From contig OZ024730.1 of assembly GCA_964016875.1 (NCBI GenBank), forward strand, positions 36,685,795-36,749,794: a DNA stretch of 64,000 bases. The letters run 5' to 3'. Position numbers and translations under genes: made by a program. The stretch is from Fallopia convolvulus. Taxonomy: Eukaryota > Streptophyta > Magnoliopsida > Caryophyllales > Polygonaceae. The stretch's first letter is position 1, and every line of letters starts with the position of its first letter. Below, in pieces: positions 32,302-44,195 of the stretch. Under the pieces are notes generated by a model that did not search any database, had not been told where the DNA came from, and saw only the letters and a list, made by a program, of their open reading frames with translations.

Positions 32302-34069
32302 ATGGAGACAAGAGCTTCATCCTCTCATGTGGAAAGGCCAAGGAAGAAGTCCAAGAAGACGAGGAAAGAGCCGAAGTTGGATGATGTCTATTTGGAGGAT
32401 GATGAGCAAGTGGAGAATTATGAAAGATATATGGCGCTTGAGCACCACACGAGCTGGCTTGATTGGGAAGCCGTGAGGAAGATGGACATGGATCAAGCCC
32501 TTCCAAGATGCTACTCCCACATCGGTCTTAATGGAATGCTAAGGTGGGATAACACTCACTACCCCGCCCTCACCTCGGAATTTATGGCCACATTCGAGTG
32601 CACTTATGATAATGTGGAGGATGAGGAAGGGGCGATCACTTTCCGATTGGGTAACGAGGACCACAATCTCACTCTTAGGGATTTGGCTACCTACTTCGGG
32701 TTCCCATGCCCAAGAGAAGAGGCCGGCGTCAACAATGAGAAGGTGAACCAAGTGTGGCGTCATGTGGCCGGGAAGAGTGAGATGAGAAAGGGCGCCTCCA
32801 CAACCGAGATTGCTAACCCTCTTTTTCGGGTCATGGTGCGAGTCTTGGGGTGTGCAATCTATGCTCGTCATGAGTTGAGCAAGCCAATGAAGGAGGAGAT
32901 CATGTTGCTCCATGAGATGCTCTTCAACACCGAGAAGCCCATGAACCTTGCATGGGAGTGGGTCAAGATGGTGCGGGACTTCCAAAGTTCCTCTTGGATC
33001 TACTTCGGCGGGATGATAGCAAGGCTCGCCATGCGTCTAGGAGTTGATCTTGACAAGTATTCTCCGGCTCCGAATGGTGTTGAGTTCATTAACATGAAGT
33101 ATTTCAAGAAGGCCAACATCATCAAGGAGAAGCTCTACATGATTTCCTTGGCCCCTCACTCAAACTATGATGGTGTGTCGATCCGGTTAGTGCACAACCT
33201 CTATGATCTTTCTCGGTATCAAAATTGGTACCAAGTGTGGGCTGGTAAGTCACACTCATTTGGTGACCCCGAAGGTGCAAGAGAAGGGCGGCGACAACAA
33301 TCTCAACACATTCGGTTTACTTCCCCTCCATCTACACCGGATTCCGACCAAGACAACTTCGTGTTTGCACCTCGTGGGGAGGACATGGATGTCGATCAAG
33401 GGCAAGGTGAAGAAGATGAGCGCCTCCCTCCGAGCCACGCACCATGCTCCAACACTGGCGGACCGAGGTACATACCAAGTCGGGCCCGACTTCCCTCAAC
33501 GTCGGTCCACTTCATTCCATGGTGGTGAGGTCCCGAGGCATTATGAACGAGGAGAAGGGAGCGGTGCAAGGCGAGAGCAATTCCAAGGTGGCGGTTATGA
33601 AGGCTATGCCCAATGGTACGGTCCGGGAATGGTGTTTCCCGAGCAACAACAACCGGTGGACATGTCCTTCTTAGCCAACCAAATGGCTCATCTCCAACTT
33701 CAACAAGAGAATGTTCTCCAAGAGGTCCATCAAGTGAACCAACAACAACAACAAATGTACCAACAACAACAACAAATGCTTCAACAACAAAGCTCTTTCC
33801 AAGCTAGCCAACAAGAGATGAACCGGGCCCTCGGCTACACTAGACGAGAGGTAGAGGAGCTTAGGGAGGTGGAAGACCAAAGGTGGCGAGTCCAAGATAG
33901 CTACAACACGTGGATGAGCGGGAAATTCCCTTCCCGTGAGGACCAATGGACACGCCCGGAGCCTCAACTTCAACCACCACCACAAGACTTCTACCAAGAA
34001 CAAGTGTACGAGAGGGAACGACAAGCAATGATCCAAAGAGGACGTAGACGTGACAACCCCTTCGATTGA
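32302..34069 (+). pseudogene. Element C second ORF, ATHILA ORF-type protein, frameshifted
   Basis: ATG 32302 follows GTGTGTAGGTACA, which looks like a splice acceptor. The N terminus is Lys/Arg-rich (RPRKKSKKTRKEPK) and could be a nuclear signal. The body has LTSEFMATFECTY, ITFRLGNEDHNLTLRDLATY, NPLFRVMVRVLGCAIYARHE and RYQNWYQVWAGK. The same landmarks in order are in element A's ORF (IKFRLGNVDHEYTMAQFNQL, NPIFKIILRVLGAIFW, VPNWYDAW). This matches the Athila ORF family (Pfam ATHILA), usually located after pol and sometimes called envelope-like without functional proof. The frame stops at 33528. The downstream Gln-rich tail (33530-34069), with repeated QQQ blocks and a coiled coil, is in the next frame, so a one-base shift lies near 33430-33528. 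Confidence 0.85.
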
Positions 34070-35776
34070 TCCTATACATGTCATTGAAGAATAAGAAATT
34101 GTGAGCTTTTCATACTCTTCTCTCTTGCTTTTAAGTTTTGATTTTCTTGTTTGATGGGGACATCAAAAGTTTAAGTATGGGGTGGGGGTAAGTGTGTTCA
34201 TGATTTCACTTGTTTATGTTTGTTTGTTATTTTGAGGATATTTAGTTTGTGTTTCTAGTTTGTATGTGGGATGTTTGCTTATTGGTTTGTGGTTTGATGA
34301 AAGACATGGATGATTGATCTGGTCTTGAATGGATTAGTTTTTGGTTTTAGAGAAATTTTTGCAAAAAAATCCATAAAAAATTGAAAAAATTGTGTTAAAA
34401 AAAAAAGATTTTGTGTTTTGTAGGTTTTGGACTAGAAATTCCCATCTTAGATTGCCAAAATAAAAGCTAATGATGATGTGAGCATGTAAATTCCTTTGCA
34501 TATTTTTGGATAGTTTGGCCTCTAAAATGATGTTGCTTTTGATATGATCATGATACCTTGCTTGTTTTATTGAACATGTGAGTTCTAGGATGAGTTCTTA
34601 TGCAACTAAGTATGAGTGACCCTTGTGAGATTGATTTTTGGCCATTTTAGGGATGCTTGATCATATTTGCATATCCCTCATGTTTCTTGTGTGATTAGCT
34701 CATTCATGCTTAGTAAAACTTGCTATTGCGGTGTTTATCTATTTTCCAAGACCGTCATGAGAATTGTCCTAGCATGGTCACATTGATTTTGAACTTTATT
34801 CTTCTAGTCACATAAATGTTCCATATCCTACCATGAAGTTAATCCTTTGATTGTAGCCCCGTTCTAGCCTAAGCCTTTGTTTGAAACTCCTCAAAAATAT
34901 TATTCCTAGCCTTATATGACTTGACCCTTATGGGATTGGACTTTAGAAGAGAGGTTGGGATTGTATTTGAAGAGTTGAGATTCTCTTGGGTTTAAGGGCA
35001 AAGAATGGTGTTATGAATCATGTGGGTAGTGCATCTTTGTTGTACAAAAATGAAAAAAAAGAAAGAAAAGAAAGAAAGAAAATGTTGGAAATGTAAAGTG
35101 GAATGAAAGCAAAGAGCTTAAGTGAAGAAAATGGTCCGACCGAGTTACAAGCAACATCGAGCCCGATGTCATAAGAAAGTCGGTCCAAATGTAGAAAGTG
35201 TTGAAAATCCAACAAAAAGCATAAGAGCAAAGATGAAGTGGAATATTAAGTGAAATTTTGGGTTGAAAGGAAAATGTTAAGTCTTTTGGGTGAGTATGAA
35301 AGTAATTGTGGGATTTGGTGAAATTGGTGAGAGTTTAGGTTGTTCAATCCCCATTATAAGCACCACAAGACCAAATAATTCCCACCTTGAAAAAAATACC
35401 AAAAGCCCCATTACAACCCGGCCGAATGGAACCTCTTTGAGGACCTCCATTGAGCCAAGTTCGAAATTCTTTGTGTACTTTGCATTAGGCATCTCTAGGT
35501 GGAGGAATTGGTGATATTAGCTTCAATAGTAAAGTCCTTACTTGCATGATTTTTGAGCTTGAGTGTTCAGTGCTAAACCCAAACACATGATGAGTGATAC
35601 ACATTCACATATCCCTAAAGTGAGGCTTAGTTGCATTGACTTTATTCCTTGGAACACTTAATCATATGTGATGATGTAATCTTGCTTGAATATCGATCAC
35701 TTGTGCTTAAAATGTGTTTTCATACGAGGCTTTACTTGAAGATTATGTTTCGGTCTTGCTTACATTGTTATTGCTT
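34070..35776 (+). other. Element C 3' non-coding region
   Basis: About 1.7 kb with no ORF. It opens with a second polypurine-like block, TTTAAGTATGGGGTGGGGG at 34170-34188, and includes an adenine-rich stretch near 35045-35085 and a variant family motif near 35150-35185. The AT-rich text (TTGCTTGTTTTATTGAAC...) aligns loosely with the same region of A (45760 onward). Confidence 0.75.
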
Positions 35777-35807
35777 GAGGACAAGCAAGTTTAAGTATGG
35801 GGTATTT
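35776..35807 (+). promoter_or_regulatory. Polypurine tract region of element C
   Basis: TGCTTGAGGACAAGCA, which can fold as a 6-bp stem with an AGGA loop, is followed by AGTTTAAGTATGGGGTATTT and then the 3' LTR. The arrangement is shared with A (47203-47236) and D (complement of 49663-49695). Confidence 0.8.
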
Positions 35808-37214
35808 TGATGTCTCTCTATTTGGTGGTGTTTTCATATGTGATTTCCTTTGTAAATATGTTTCTTTTTCCCCTTTTCTTGTGCGTTTTGTTCCTTTTTA
35901 GCCTAGTTCCCTTATTTCTATGAGATTCGGAGACTACGCACCTTTTATGTGTTTTGTAGGTAATTTGGCATGAATCAAGGATCGATTTGAAGGAGGGTCG
36001 AAACATGGAGCAAAGGCCGAGCTAAAGCGGGAAAGAGAGAAGCAAGCCATGAAGAAGAACAAGAGAAGCCAACTAAGAAGAAGGTGGAACGAGGTCAGGA
36101 CCGAGTTGCAACCACATCGGTCCCGACTTTAAAGTCTCCAACCTCGGACCGAGATGCACAGTAACTCGGGCCCGAGGTCCTCCGTGTCGGTCCGAGTCGG
36201 TCACCGAACTACTTGGGCTCCAAGGCACGAATTTTTGGACTTCCACTTTTGCCCTTCATCTAATCTATAAAAGGCCCTCTTGTCTTCTAAGAAAGGGTTC
36301 CCTCCCACACACAAAAAGGGGGTTCCAAGGGAGCCAAGAGGATACTTGGAGAGCAAGGAGGAAGGAGAAGAGGAGGAAGAGAGAGAGAATCGGCCAAGAG
36401 AGAGGAAGGCTTGATAGGTTTTGTTGATTGTTTAGCTTTGATTTGCTTTGTTCTTGTGGATTTGAAAACCCTTGATTTGTATTTGTGGATTGCTTTGGAT
36501 TTGAATGAAACTTTGCTTTGTTTTGAGATTGATTATGATGATTGCTTTCCCTTTTGATTTGATTGCTTTCTTTGCTTGTCACATGGAGTAGATCTCCTTG
36601 ATCTTAGGTTATGGGGGAAAACCCTAGCTAGGTTTAGGCTAGAAACCCCAATTCCATAGCCTTGAGTGTTTGATCTAAGGAACCCACTCTACATAGAGCT
36701 ACAATTCCTTGCGAAAGTTGGGAATCAAGGCTTGAGATTGGCAAAGTAGCGAAAGTGAACATGTGTCAATCTCAAGACCTTGCTTCGAAGGGGATTTCCC
36801 CATGGATCGAGGTGTAGATGTGGTTGGAACGAGGGCAAAAGCACTCGATCCTAGTCCGATCATCACTCATTGCCTGAATTGGGGTGGAAAAGCCTTAATC
36901 TACTAGGGAAGGAACCCAAAAGCCCAAGATCTACTTTTAAAATCCTTGAGTTCGACATCCCCAGCTACCTCGGGCCCGACTTACCCAGTGTCGGTCCCGA
37001 CTTCCTCTTGTCGCCAACCTCGGGCCCGACGTGACCTCCGTGTCGGTCCCGACTGTTTTCTTTGTTTTCCTTTGTTTTATGCTCTCCTTTCTAGCTTCCT
37101 AGTATCTAGGCACATCGATCGAGTAGACTTCCCGAGTGTTCGACACCCACCACGTACTACAACGGGGTCGGGTTATAAATTGTATCTCTTGACCCTCGCA
37201 TCCAAGAGCGATCA
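35808..37214 (+). repeat. Element C 3' LTR
   Basis: About 99% identical to the 5' LTR by hand count. Differences include a 2-bp shorter CA run near 36308 and an extra T near 36568. Confidence 0.95.
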
Positions 37215-40009
37215 ATATTTCTTAAGGACTTCCTACTTAAAAGTTTTTATTTTAGCTCGTATAATGAAGGATTGTAAGCTAAGAATTTATTTTCTTGAAA
37301 AAGGTCATGATTTAAAGCTATGTGAAAGGAATTGGTAGTTTCCTTGTTTGAAATGTGTATGTTAATGCATTGTCTATAAAAAGGAAATTTTAAAGTCAAG
37401 TTTCTTTGAGATTGAAGTTATATGATTACGAATTTCTACACAAATACTTTCTTAATAACTCTAAGTTTTGAGTTGAGTTTCAAGAGAAGTAGGAGTTGGA
37501 ATCTCTACTTTTGGCTTTAAGTTTGGGAAATCTTGACAAGGCTGGAGTGTTTATGAAAGTTCAATGTGGATGGTGTGGTGAATTAGGAATCTTGAAAGGA
37601 AAAGGGTTATCTTTGGAAACTTTCTTCAACAAATTATGTTGGTAAGTCTATAGTATAGAATCTTGGATATTCTATATTTTCTATTGTTTGGAAGTTAGAG
37701 TACGAGCTTTGAAGTGCTCCAGTGTTGGATCAATATTAAATTGTTAATCTAAGGGAAATGCAACTCAGTTCTAATCCGATTCAAACTCAGATTTCTATGT
37801 ATGTGTATCCTTTAAGTTGAAAGGATTGAGAATCCGAAACGACATGGTAATTTCTTGCGACTACAGTAAGGAAGAAAGGAGGGATGTTGGTTCAGTCTAA
37901 GCTGTGTATAAGTGGTTAATTATCAAGGTTATGATGGATAAGGTGGATTGGTTAAAATGGATTAAACAAGTAGAAGTTTATTGGTAATGTGTTCATATTC
38001 AATTAACCACTTAGTGCAAGCTCCAGAAGATCTATGGTTTTGGAGAATAGATGAACTCTAGCTTTAAATTCTAGTGGGGAATCATTAATACTTCGTCTTA
38101 AAGCAATATGTCAAGATGATATACAAATGGAGAATGAGCTCAGGAGAATCTATGTTATAAGTATAAAGATGTTGAAATCTTTTCTTTAGTAAGGATTGCA
38201 AGTAAATGAATTCAAGTAATCAACCTTTTATTGGAACTTGTAAAGTTAAGATGAGTTCTGACCAAGTCGTATCAAATGAGGATTACTTCATACTATGGAG
38301 TACGGAAAAGTATGATAGTGTATTGGAAGTGAGAAAAGGTCAAGGTACGTCACTAGGAACTACCTTGAAGAAGAAAAGAAGTGTTATACTTCAAAAGGGA
38401 TGTGATGTGTTTAGAAACGAATTACTTTGTCTTTGCTCCTTTGAGACTCATCTTTGATTCAGAACTTTGTCTAAGTTGGTAAGGTCAACTTAGGTGAAAA
38501 TGTCAGCATAAAACCAGGACAAGAGCGTTAATAGCATCATTAAAATAAGTTTAGTCATTTTATATGATGCATTAGTTAACGCGCCCCTATCTTTCTATGT
38601 GGTAGATAATCTTTATTTTTGTAATATTTAAAGTTAAAGCAAGTTTGCTTTTAACCTATGTCGAGTTTCTAACAAGTCTTAAATATCTTTTTAGATTCAT
38701 TGATAGATATTTCTTGTTGTGGTTAAACGTTAACTGTGCTACCGTTTCATCTAATCTTGTAAATGTTATCCTTTACTCTTGGATTGTGGTGTTTTATGAT
38801 CTTATTAGTTTTTTTTTATGTGTTAACTTTGGGTAGAATTCTTATGTATCAAGTCGCATTGATTCAAGAGAATATTTTTTTGAAGGCATTTTTGTGTGGG
38901 TCATTCTTTTAAAGACGATCTTTGATTTTGAGAAAAATTCAGATATGAATTTCTAAGGCAATGTTAGTTGTTAAGACGATTTGAGAATAAGTGTTTCTAC
39001 GGTTTTCATAGTGGTGAGTAAGAATGTAATTTGTCTTCCATCTTGATCACATGGTAAGGAAAGATTACATGTCTTATTCCTATGAGAATGCAGTAAAGGA
39101 TTATGTTTAATTTTATTTCCCCATCCTAATCACATGGTGGAATAAGATCACATAATTCCTTGGGTTTTAGATGAAATAAAGAATTTGTAAGAATTGCATA
39201 TCTTTGTCATAATTTGAGTAATTTGCAGTACTGTCTTGATAAGATTTTTGGAAGTAAGCATTTCCTTCCATGTAAAGTGATTGAGCCAGATTTTAAGACT
39301 ATGTTTATATGATGTATTGGTTATCTAAGGGATACGTGATTTTCTTGGGTTTTAAAGAATGGTTTCTAGAATGAGTTGGCAATCATATAAGTTTTTTTTA
39401 ACTAAAGTTATTGAAATTCAAAGACGAAAGTTTTCTTGTATAGCAATTGCTATATCAGCTATCTTGTAAAAATCCTTTGAGTTAACTTAGTATTGGTATT
39501 GTATACTATTTTAGAAGTATTGTCAATTGCTATATCTAATCTTGAGAATTATGTTGTTTAACAACTCAGAATATCAAGTGAAGTTTAAGCAGTTCGTTGA
39601 TGAAGAAGACTAAAAATTGTCAATAAAGACAATTTTATTAGAAATTAATGGACCAAATGTATTTTGTTCAATATGTTGGTCTAGTAATGCGTAAGAATGT
39701 AAAGGATTGACAAGATAGGTTATTACCTTGTCATGTGTTGAATAAATCTCACATTCTTGGTTAAAGTAATACTGAGATTTTATCCCAAAAAAGAAATTGA
39801 GTAAGGATTTTAAGTAATCCTTGTAAAAAAACTGATTTGAGAAGGACCAAAGGTTTAGTTTGGATGACAACAAGGTTGTGTGAATACCCTAAAATTTTAT
39901 TCAAAATTTGTTGACCAGATTAAGGAAAAGTAGTATGGGAAAGTAATATTGTTTAAGATCATTGGGGAAGATCAAGAAGGTAAGACACCAGGAATTGTTA
40001 TTCAAGATT
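37215..40009 (+). other. Element B interior, decayed, no readable domain
   Basis: About 2.8 kb of AT-rich sequence where B's gag, protease and reverse transcriptase should lie. No frame longer than about 85 codons, no zinc knuckle and no reverse-transcriptase motif that I can defend. Confidence 0.5.
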
Positions 40010-41130
40010 ATGGATTGCTTGTTTTCAAAACTGTTCATGTGTATCTATTGCTGATGAGCTTCAAAAGCTTAATTCAAAGGAAGCATATTTATTTGCTTAA
40101 TTAGTTCATCCTGGAACAAGTAAATGTGTAAGGATTTAAGATAAAACTTTTGATGGACTAACATGAAGCGAAATGGCACCGAGTTCGTTTTGACATGTTT
40201 GGTCTGTCTGGGAGTTCTGATTGAGCATAGAAGATCAGATGGGATGGTATAGTCTCTTCCTGTTTCAGAATGGAAATGAGAAGATGTTACAATGGATTCT
40301 TGTCATTAGTTGTTCAAGACTTAATGAAAGAAGGATGCAATATGGTGATGGTTAATAAACTCACCTAGAGTGTACATTGTAATGCAATTAAGATGACATA
40401 GAGAGTACTGAAGCAGCTGAAGTATTTCATCTTAAAAAAAACTCCAAAGACTATTATCTCTGATTGGGATGGATGGTTCATGCCAAGGTTTTGAAAAGAG
40501 TAACATCAAGCTTTGTGGAGTAAATTGAATTTTAGCGCTGGATTCCCTCATCAAACTGATGAACAATGCAATGAAACAAATTCCAACTCCCGAGGACATG
40601 TATGCTGGACTCCAAACAAGTTGGGATGTTAGCTTGAGTTTGAGTGAATTCATATACAAGAATTGCAATACCACAATAAAGAAAATGACTCTTTTTAAGG
40701 CTTTGTAAGGCCGGAAGTGTTGGTTGTCAATTGTTGGAATGACAATGCCAACAAGGTTCTTCGTGGGCTAGTTTTAGCCAAGAGAACAATAGCTGATATC
40801 ACACTAACATGACCAAGGGTGCTAACCATTCAAAATCGGCAACAATAGTGTGTTGTTTTAGAGCGAGAGCATGTCGAGTTCACTGTAGAGAACGACGTTT
40901 TTATTCTAGTATCTGCCTCGAAAGGCATGTTCCGCTGGGGAAAACGAGACAACTTAAATGCTTACTATGTTGGATCTTACGAGATACTAGAAAGAACTGG
41001 TAAGCCTACTTATCGGTTGGCATTGCCACCTTCATTGCATTTTATCTATAATGTCTTCTTTGTGTTTCTTCTAAGATAGTATGCGTTCGATATATCTCAT
41101 GTAATCAACAATAATGATATGGATATTCAA
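40010..41130 (+). pseudogene. Element B integrase remnant (Tekay/Del-like gypsy)
   Basis: Read across frames, conserved integrase landmarks appear in order. A DYGLLVF...V stretch with the zinc-binding region lies near 40010-40140, and CLVCLGVLIEHRRSDGM near 40200-40250. The core begins TPKTIISDWDGWFMPRF near 40440-40500, with FPHQTDEQCNETN near 40545-40585, a decayed HPQTDGQSERTN. A LSEFIYKNC...TLFKAL.GRK block is at 40640-40715. The C-terminal GKRDNLNAYYVGSYEILERT and YRLALPPSLHFIYNVFFV are at 40935-41075. The wording fits chromodomain-bearing gypsy integrases. Many stops and shifts leave it dead. Confidence 0.8.
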
Positions 41131-41481
41131 CCAGATGACACCTATGGAGAAAGACAAGTTTGAATCGTGAATAAGAAAATATACCTTTGGTTAGGTTACC
41201 TTGGTCTAAATATGGAGGTAAAGAAACGACTTCAGAAACTAAGCAGGAAATGTTGAGTCACTTTCCAAAGTTAGTGAACATTGTAAAGAAGAAGTTTGGT
41301 AACTAATCAGTGGTTGTTTTGTACTTTGTGCAGAAGTAACATCATGTTTTTTTAAGGGGGTACTACAAACTTCTGTATAGGTTTGTAGTGGTTGTGTGTG
41401 TGTGTGTGCTTGTGCTATCTTTCCTTATGATCCGAGTTCTCTTTGGTTTCGAGAACAAAACCATTTTCAAGGTGGAACTAA
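41131..41481 (+). other. Element B 3' untranslated region with GT repeat
   Basis: No chromodomain is readable. TTTTTTTAAGGGGGT near 41346-41360 is a polypurine-like tract, and a short GT microsatellite lies at about 41394-41409. The LTR starts at 41482. Confidence 0.5.
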
Positions 41482-44190
41482 TGTAATAACTGTGGTTTTT
41501 AAGGATATTTTTGAATTTTTCTCAGATATCCTTTTAACCTCTTTATCCGTTTTTAACGCTTAATCCAATATTTTTGTTGGAATTTAAATCCTAGAAAATT
41601 CTTGGTGATATCCTAAAATCACAAAGAAATGAGTTTATGGATCGATGTGAATTCCAGAATTTTCAATGGAAAAAGAATATTTATTGGATAAGCCGTCTTT
41701 TTAATTATGTACTGTAAAGGATTTAAAATACGAAAAGGGAAGCCTTGAAAATTTAGGGTAGCGTGATAAAATCATGTAAAATTGATTTTATTGGTGTACA
41801 TAATTTACGGGACGTTTTATATTTAGTAAGTTTGTCCATCCGATGTACATAATTTTACCGCTTTAACGCGAATCCTGTTCTGAGACGGGTTTTGGTTTTG
41901 AAATCACCTCTTCTCTGCCTCGTTAAGTAAGAAGGCACTAGAGAAAGCTAGGAATTAAGAAGGAACCAGAGAGATAGAATCACGTTGGAGCGTGGACTCG
42001 AGAGATTCGAATACCTTCACCGTCGGTTGCTTCCCTCGTTCCTCGCCTTCTGTGTCCCGTCCACCTCCTTCTCCTCCGCCTTCTCTGCCTCCCCCCTCTT
42101 TCACCAACCAACACACTTGCTGCCTCGTTCAAGAAAGGGAGAGAAACCAAGACATAGAGATGGACTCGGGGAAATAGAATATGAATCTGTCACCTTCGGC
42201 ACTTACCACCTCTGCTAGTCCTTCCCTGGACGTCAACGGAGACCCCCTCGCCTTGAGCCACCACCCTGGAGCTGCTGAGGACGGGTTGGGCCACCAACCA
42301 GTTGTGGCAGCGGGGCCGTCCATGGCTTTGAGCAGCTCGCCCGAGGCTCCTCCTGCACCTGTTTTGGGCATGCGCAGGCCCTTTCGGACCACCGTCGGGT
42401 CACCACTCAGCCACCTCGACACCCCAGGAAGTTACTCGCCATCCAAACTCGCCCCTCTAGCCCCCGATCGATCCGTTAGCAGGCCTAGCGAGCTGAAATG
42501 CTTGATAACGGTAAAGGTTGAGTTTAATTAATTAGCGGATTTGTTGCGGAGCCACCGTAAGGACCTTTTGGTTCCGCTTTGCTAATTAACTTTGAAATTT
42601 TTATAACCTTAACGTTGTTACGATCTCGTAGGTTCAAACTTCTCGGGAAACGGATGTCCGGATCTTCAGTTATAGCGAATAGAAAATGTAACATCGATTG
42701 GTAGAAGGGCGATAAAGATTTCTTTTTATCGTTAAGGACGTTGAGCACGCCTTTCAAGGCAAGTGGACGATTCTCTCTTGCATTATTATTATTAAATGAG
42801 GAATTGAATTCCATTTAATCTTCATGTTGAGAACAACTTGTGTGTTGAATAAAGTTTGATAGGTTGTTATTTTGTTAGAAGTAACGACCATGTCGTTATT
42901 TTAGTTTATGCGCTAGAACTGAACCTAGGACCGTTTTGTGATCTTGTGTGTTTAGCTGTTTCATGCTGAGACATTGTTGTGAAGTAAGATAGTTAGAGAT
43001 GGGAGGTTAGACTCCAAAACATCTCTTTAGTGGTCCTATGTTGAAACACTATTGTAAAATAGGTAGTTTAGGGGTAGGAGCCGAGTCTCCAATGACCTCT
43101 TTATAACAAAGTCTATATTGGGGGGCGTAGCTTGCTAGCGTATCCCAATATTGGAGTCATGACTCATCTCTTGCTCCACGTTGGAGGAGGACAACGGCGC
43201 ACTCTAGCTAAGTGCAAAAAAAACTGATGTGGGTCAAGCGGTCACGGATGAAATAGGCCCTCTCACCCTGACAACATCATTTACAAGAAATTTGATCGGC
43301 AGCAGTTTGGGTCGATTAAAAGTTATTCAAATGAATGTGTAGTGTTAAAAATCATAAAATGAAGAGAGTGTGATAGGCACATTAATGTAACTGAATGGTT
43401 AGTTCTTTTGATAACCATTCTTGCTCCTGATTAAGAATGATTCTTAATCAAACTTTGATTAAGTTAAGTTGATTAGTCGTTGAAGACGTTTGTGAATGTT
43501 GTGGGATTATTATAAGTTTCCATTAATCGTTTATGCTTCTTAAAGGAACGACAAGCTGTGGTGTTCTCTCTCTTGAATATGCAAGTCTCCTTCTTATTCT
43601 CTATAAGACTGCTAACTGTTGGATCATAAACCGAGTCTAATCGGATTTTGATGCCAATATGTTTAAGTTACAACCATAAGAACGAAGTTAGTTTCTCCAC
43701 TTGCTTAGTCTTTCATTAGACTAACCCGACAATCTTCTTTTCTTTTATATGGTCGGCTGGTGTCCACCGTTGGTATACGACACATCAGGCTCTTCTTGGA
43801 AGTTGATTCAAGAGGTGGATCCAGAGGTTTGAAGCTTTAGAAGTTGAAGAAAGGTTTCCAATGGCTATACTTGAGTGAAGTTCTTGGTTAAGTTGCTGCA
43901 AAGTGAAGTGGGAAAGAAGTTAAGAACTTACGGAAAATTTTCTAAAGACTTTGTTCAAATAGAAGGTTTCTCTATTTATTTATTTTATTTTATTTTAAGT
44001 TAAGGTTTGTATAAGACCTTTTACTTGTTTTTCCGCTGTAATAGTTTACTGAAATTTTATTAGGTTTTAAATGAATTCATTTATCCATTTCTAGTACTTT
44101 CTGACAGTTTAAAGCCTTGGGTAACTTCGGTTTAGTACTAATCGGTGTTACTGGCGGTAATACCTCTAGGGTAAGTAAGGGGGTGTTACA
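41482..44190 (+). repeat. Element B 3' LTR, 2709 bp
   Basis: It begins TGTAATAACTGTGG and ends GGGTGTTACA. It lacks the copia and hAT insertions of the 5' LTR and so supplies their empty sites. A GC-rich block at 41985-42450 resembles a 5' leader. The 97-codon minus frame inside it is shared with the 5' LTR. Confidence 0.92.
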
Positions 44191-44195
44191 ATGAT

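Larger units (their letters stand above)
26452..37214 (+). mobile_element. Element C: young non-autonomous Athila-like retrotransposon nested in B, TSD ATATT
   Basis: LTRs at 26452-27859 (1408 bp) and 35808-37214 (1407 bp) begin TGATGTCTCTC and end AGCGATCA. By hand count they differ at about 14 substitutions and 2 indels, near 1%. The perfect duplication ATATT lies at 26447-26451 and 37215-37219. The 7.9-kb interior has an intact primer site and polypurine tract, gag-protease (28012-30982) and an ATHILA-type ORF (32302-34069). No reverse transcriptase, RNase H or integrase is present between them. It is the most recent insertion in the nest. Confidence 0.95.
21356..44190 (+). mobile_element. 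Element B: Tekay/Del-like Ty3/gypsy retrotransposon nested in A, TSD ATGAT
   Basis: LTRs at 21356-26048 and 41482-44190 share sequence throughout. The perfect duplication ATGAT lies at 21351-21355 and 44191-44195. The primer-binding site is initiator-Met type. Interior pol is heavily decayed, but integrase text of the chromodomain-bearing gypsy (Tekay/Del) kind is readable at 40010-41130. The interior, without C, is about 4.7 kb. The LTRs differ by roughly 5% in the first few hundred bases, more than C's LTRs. Confidence 0.9.

Noticed and set aside
39530..39900. Possible reverse transcriptase/RNase H text in element B
   Set aside because: Only short scattered resemblances. No YVDD-type motif or continuous block, so I did not annotate a domain.
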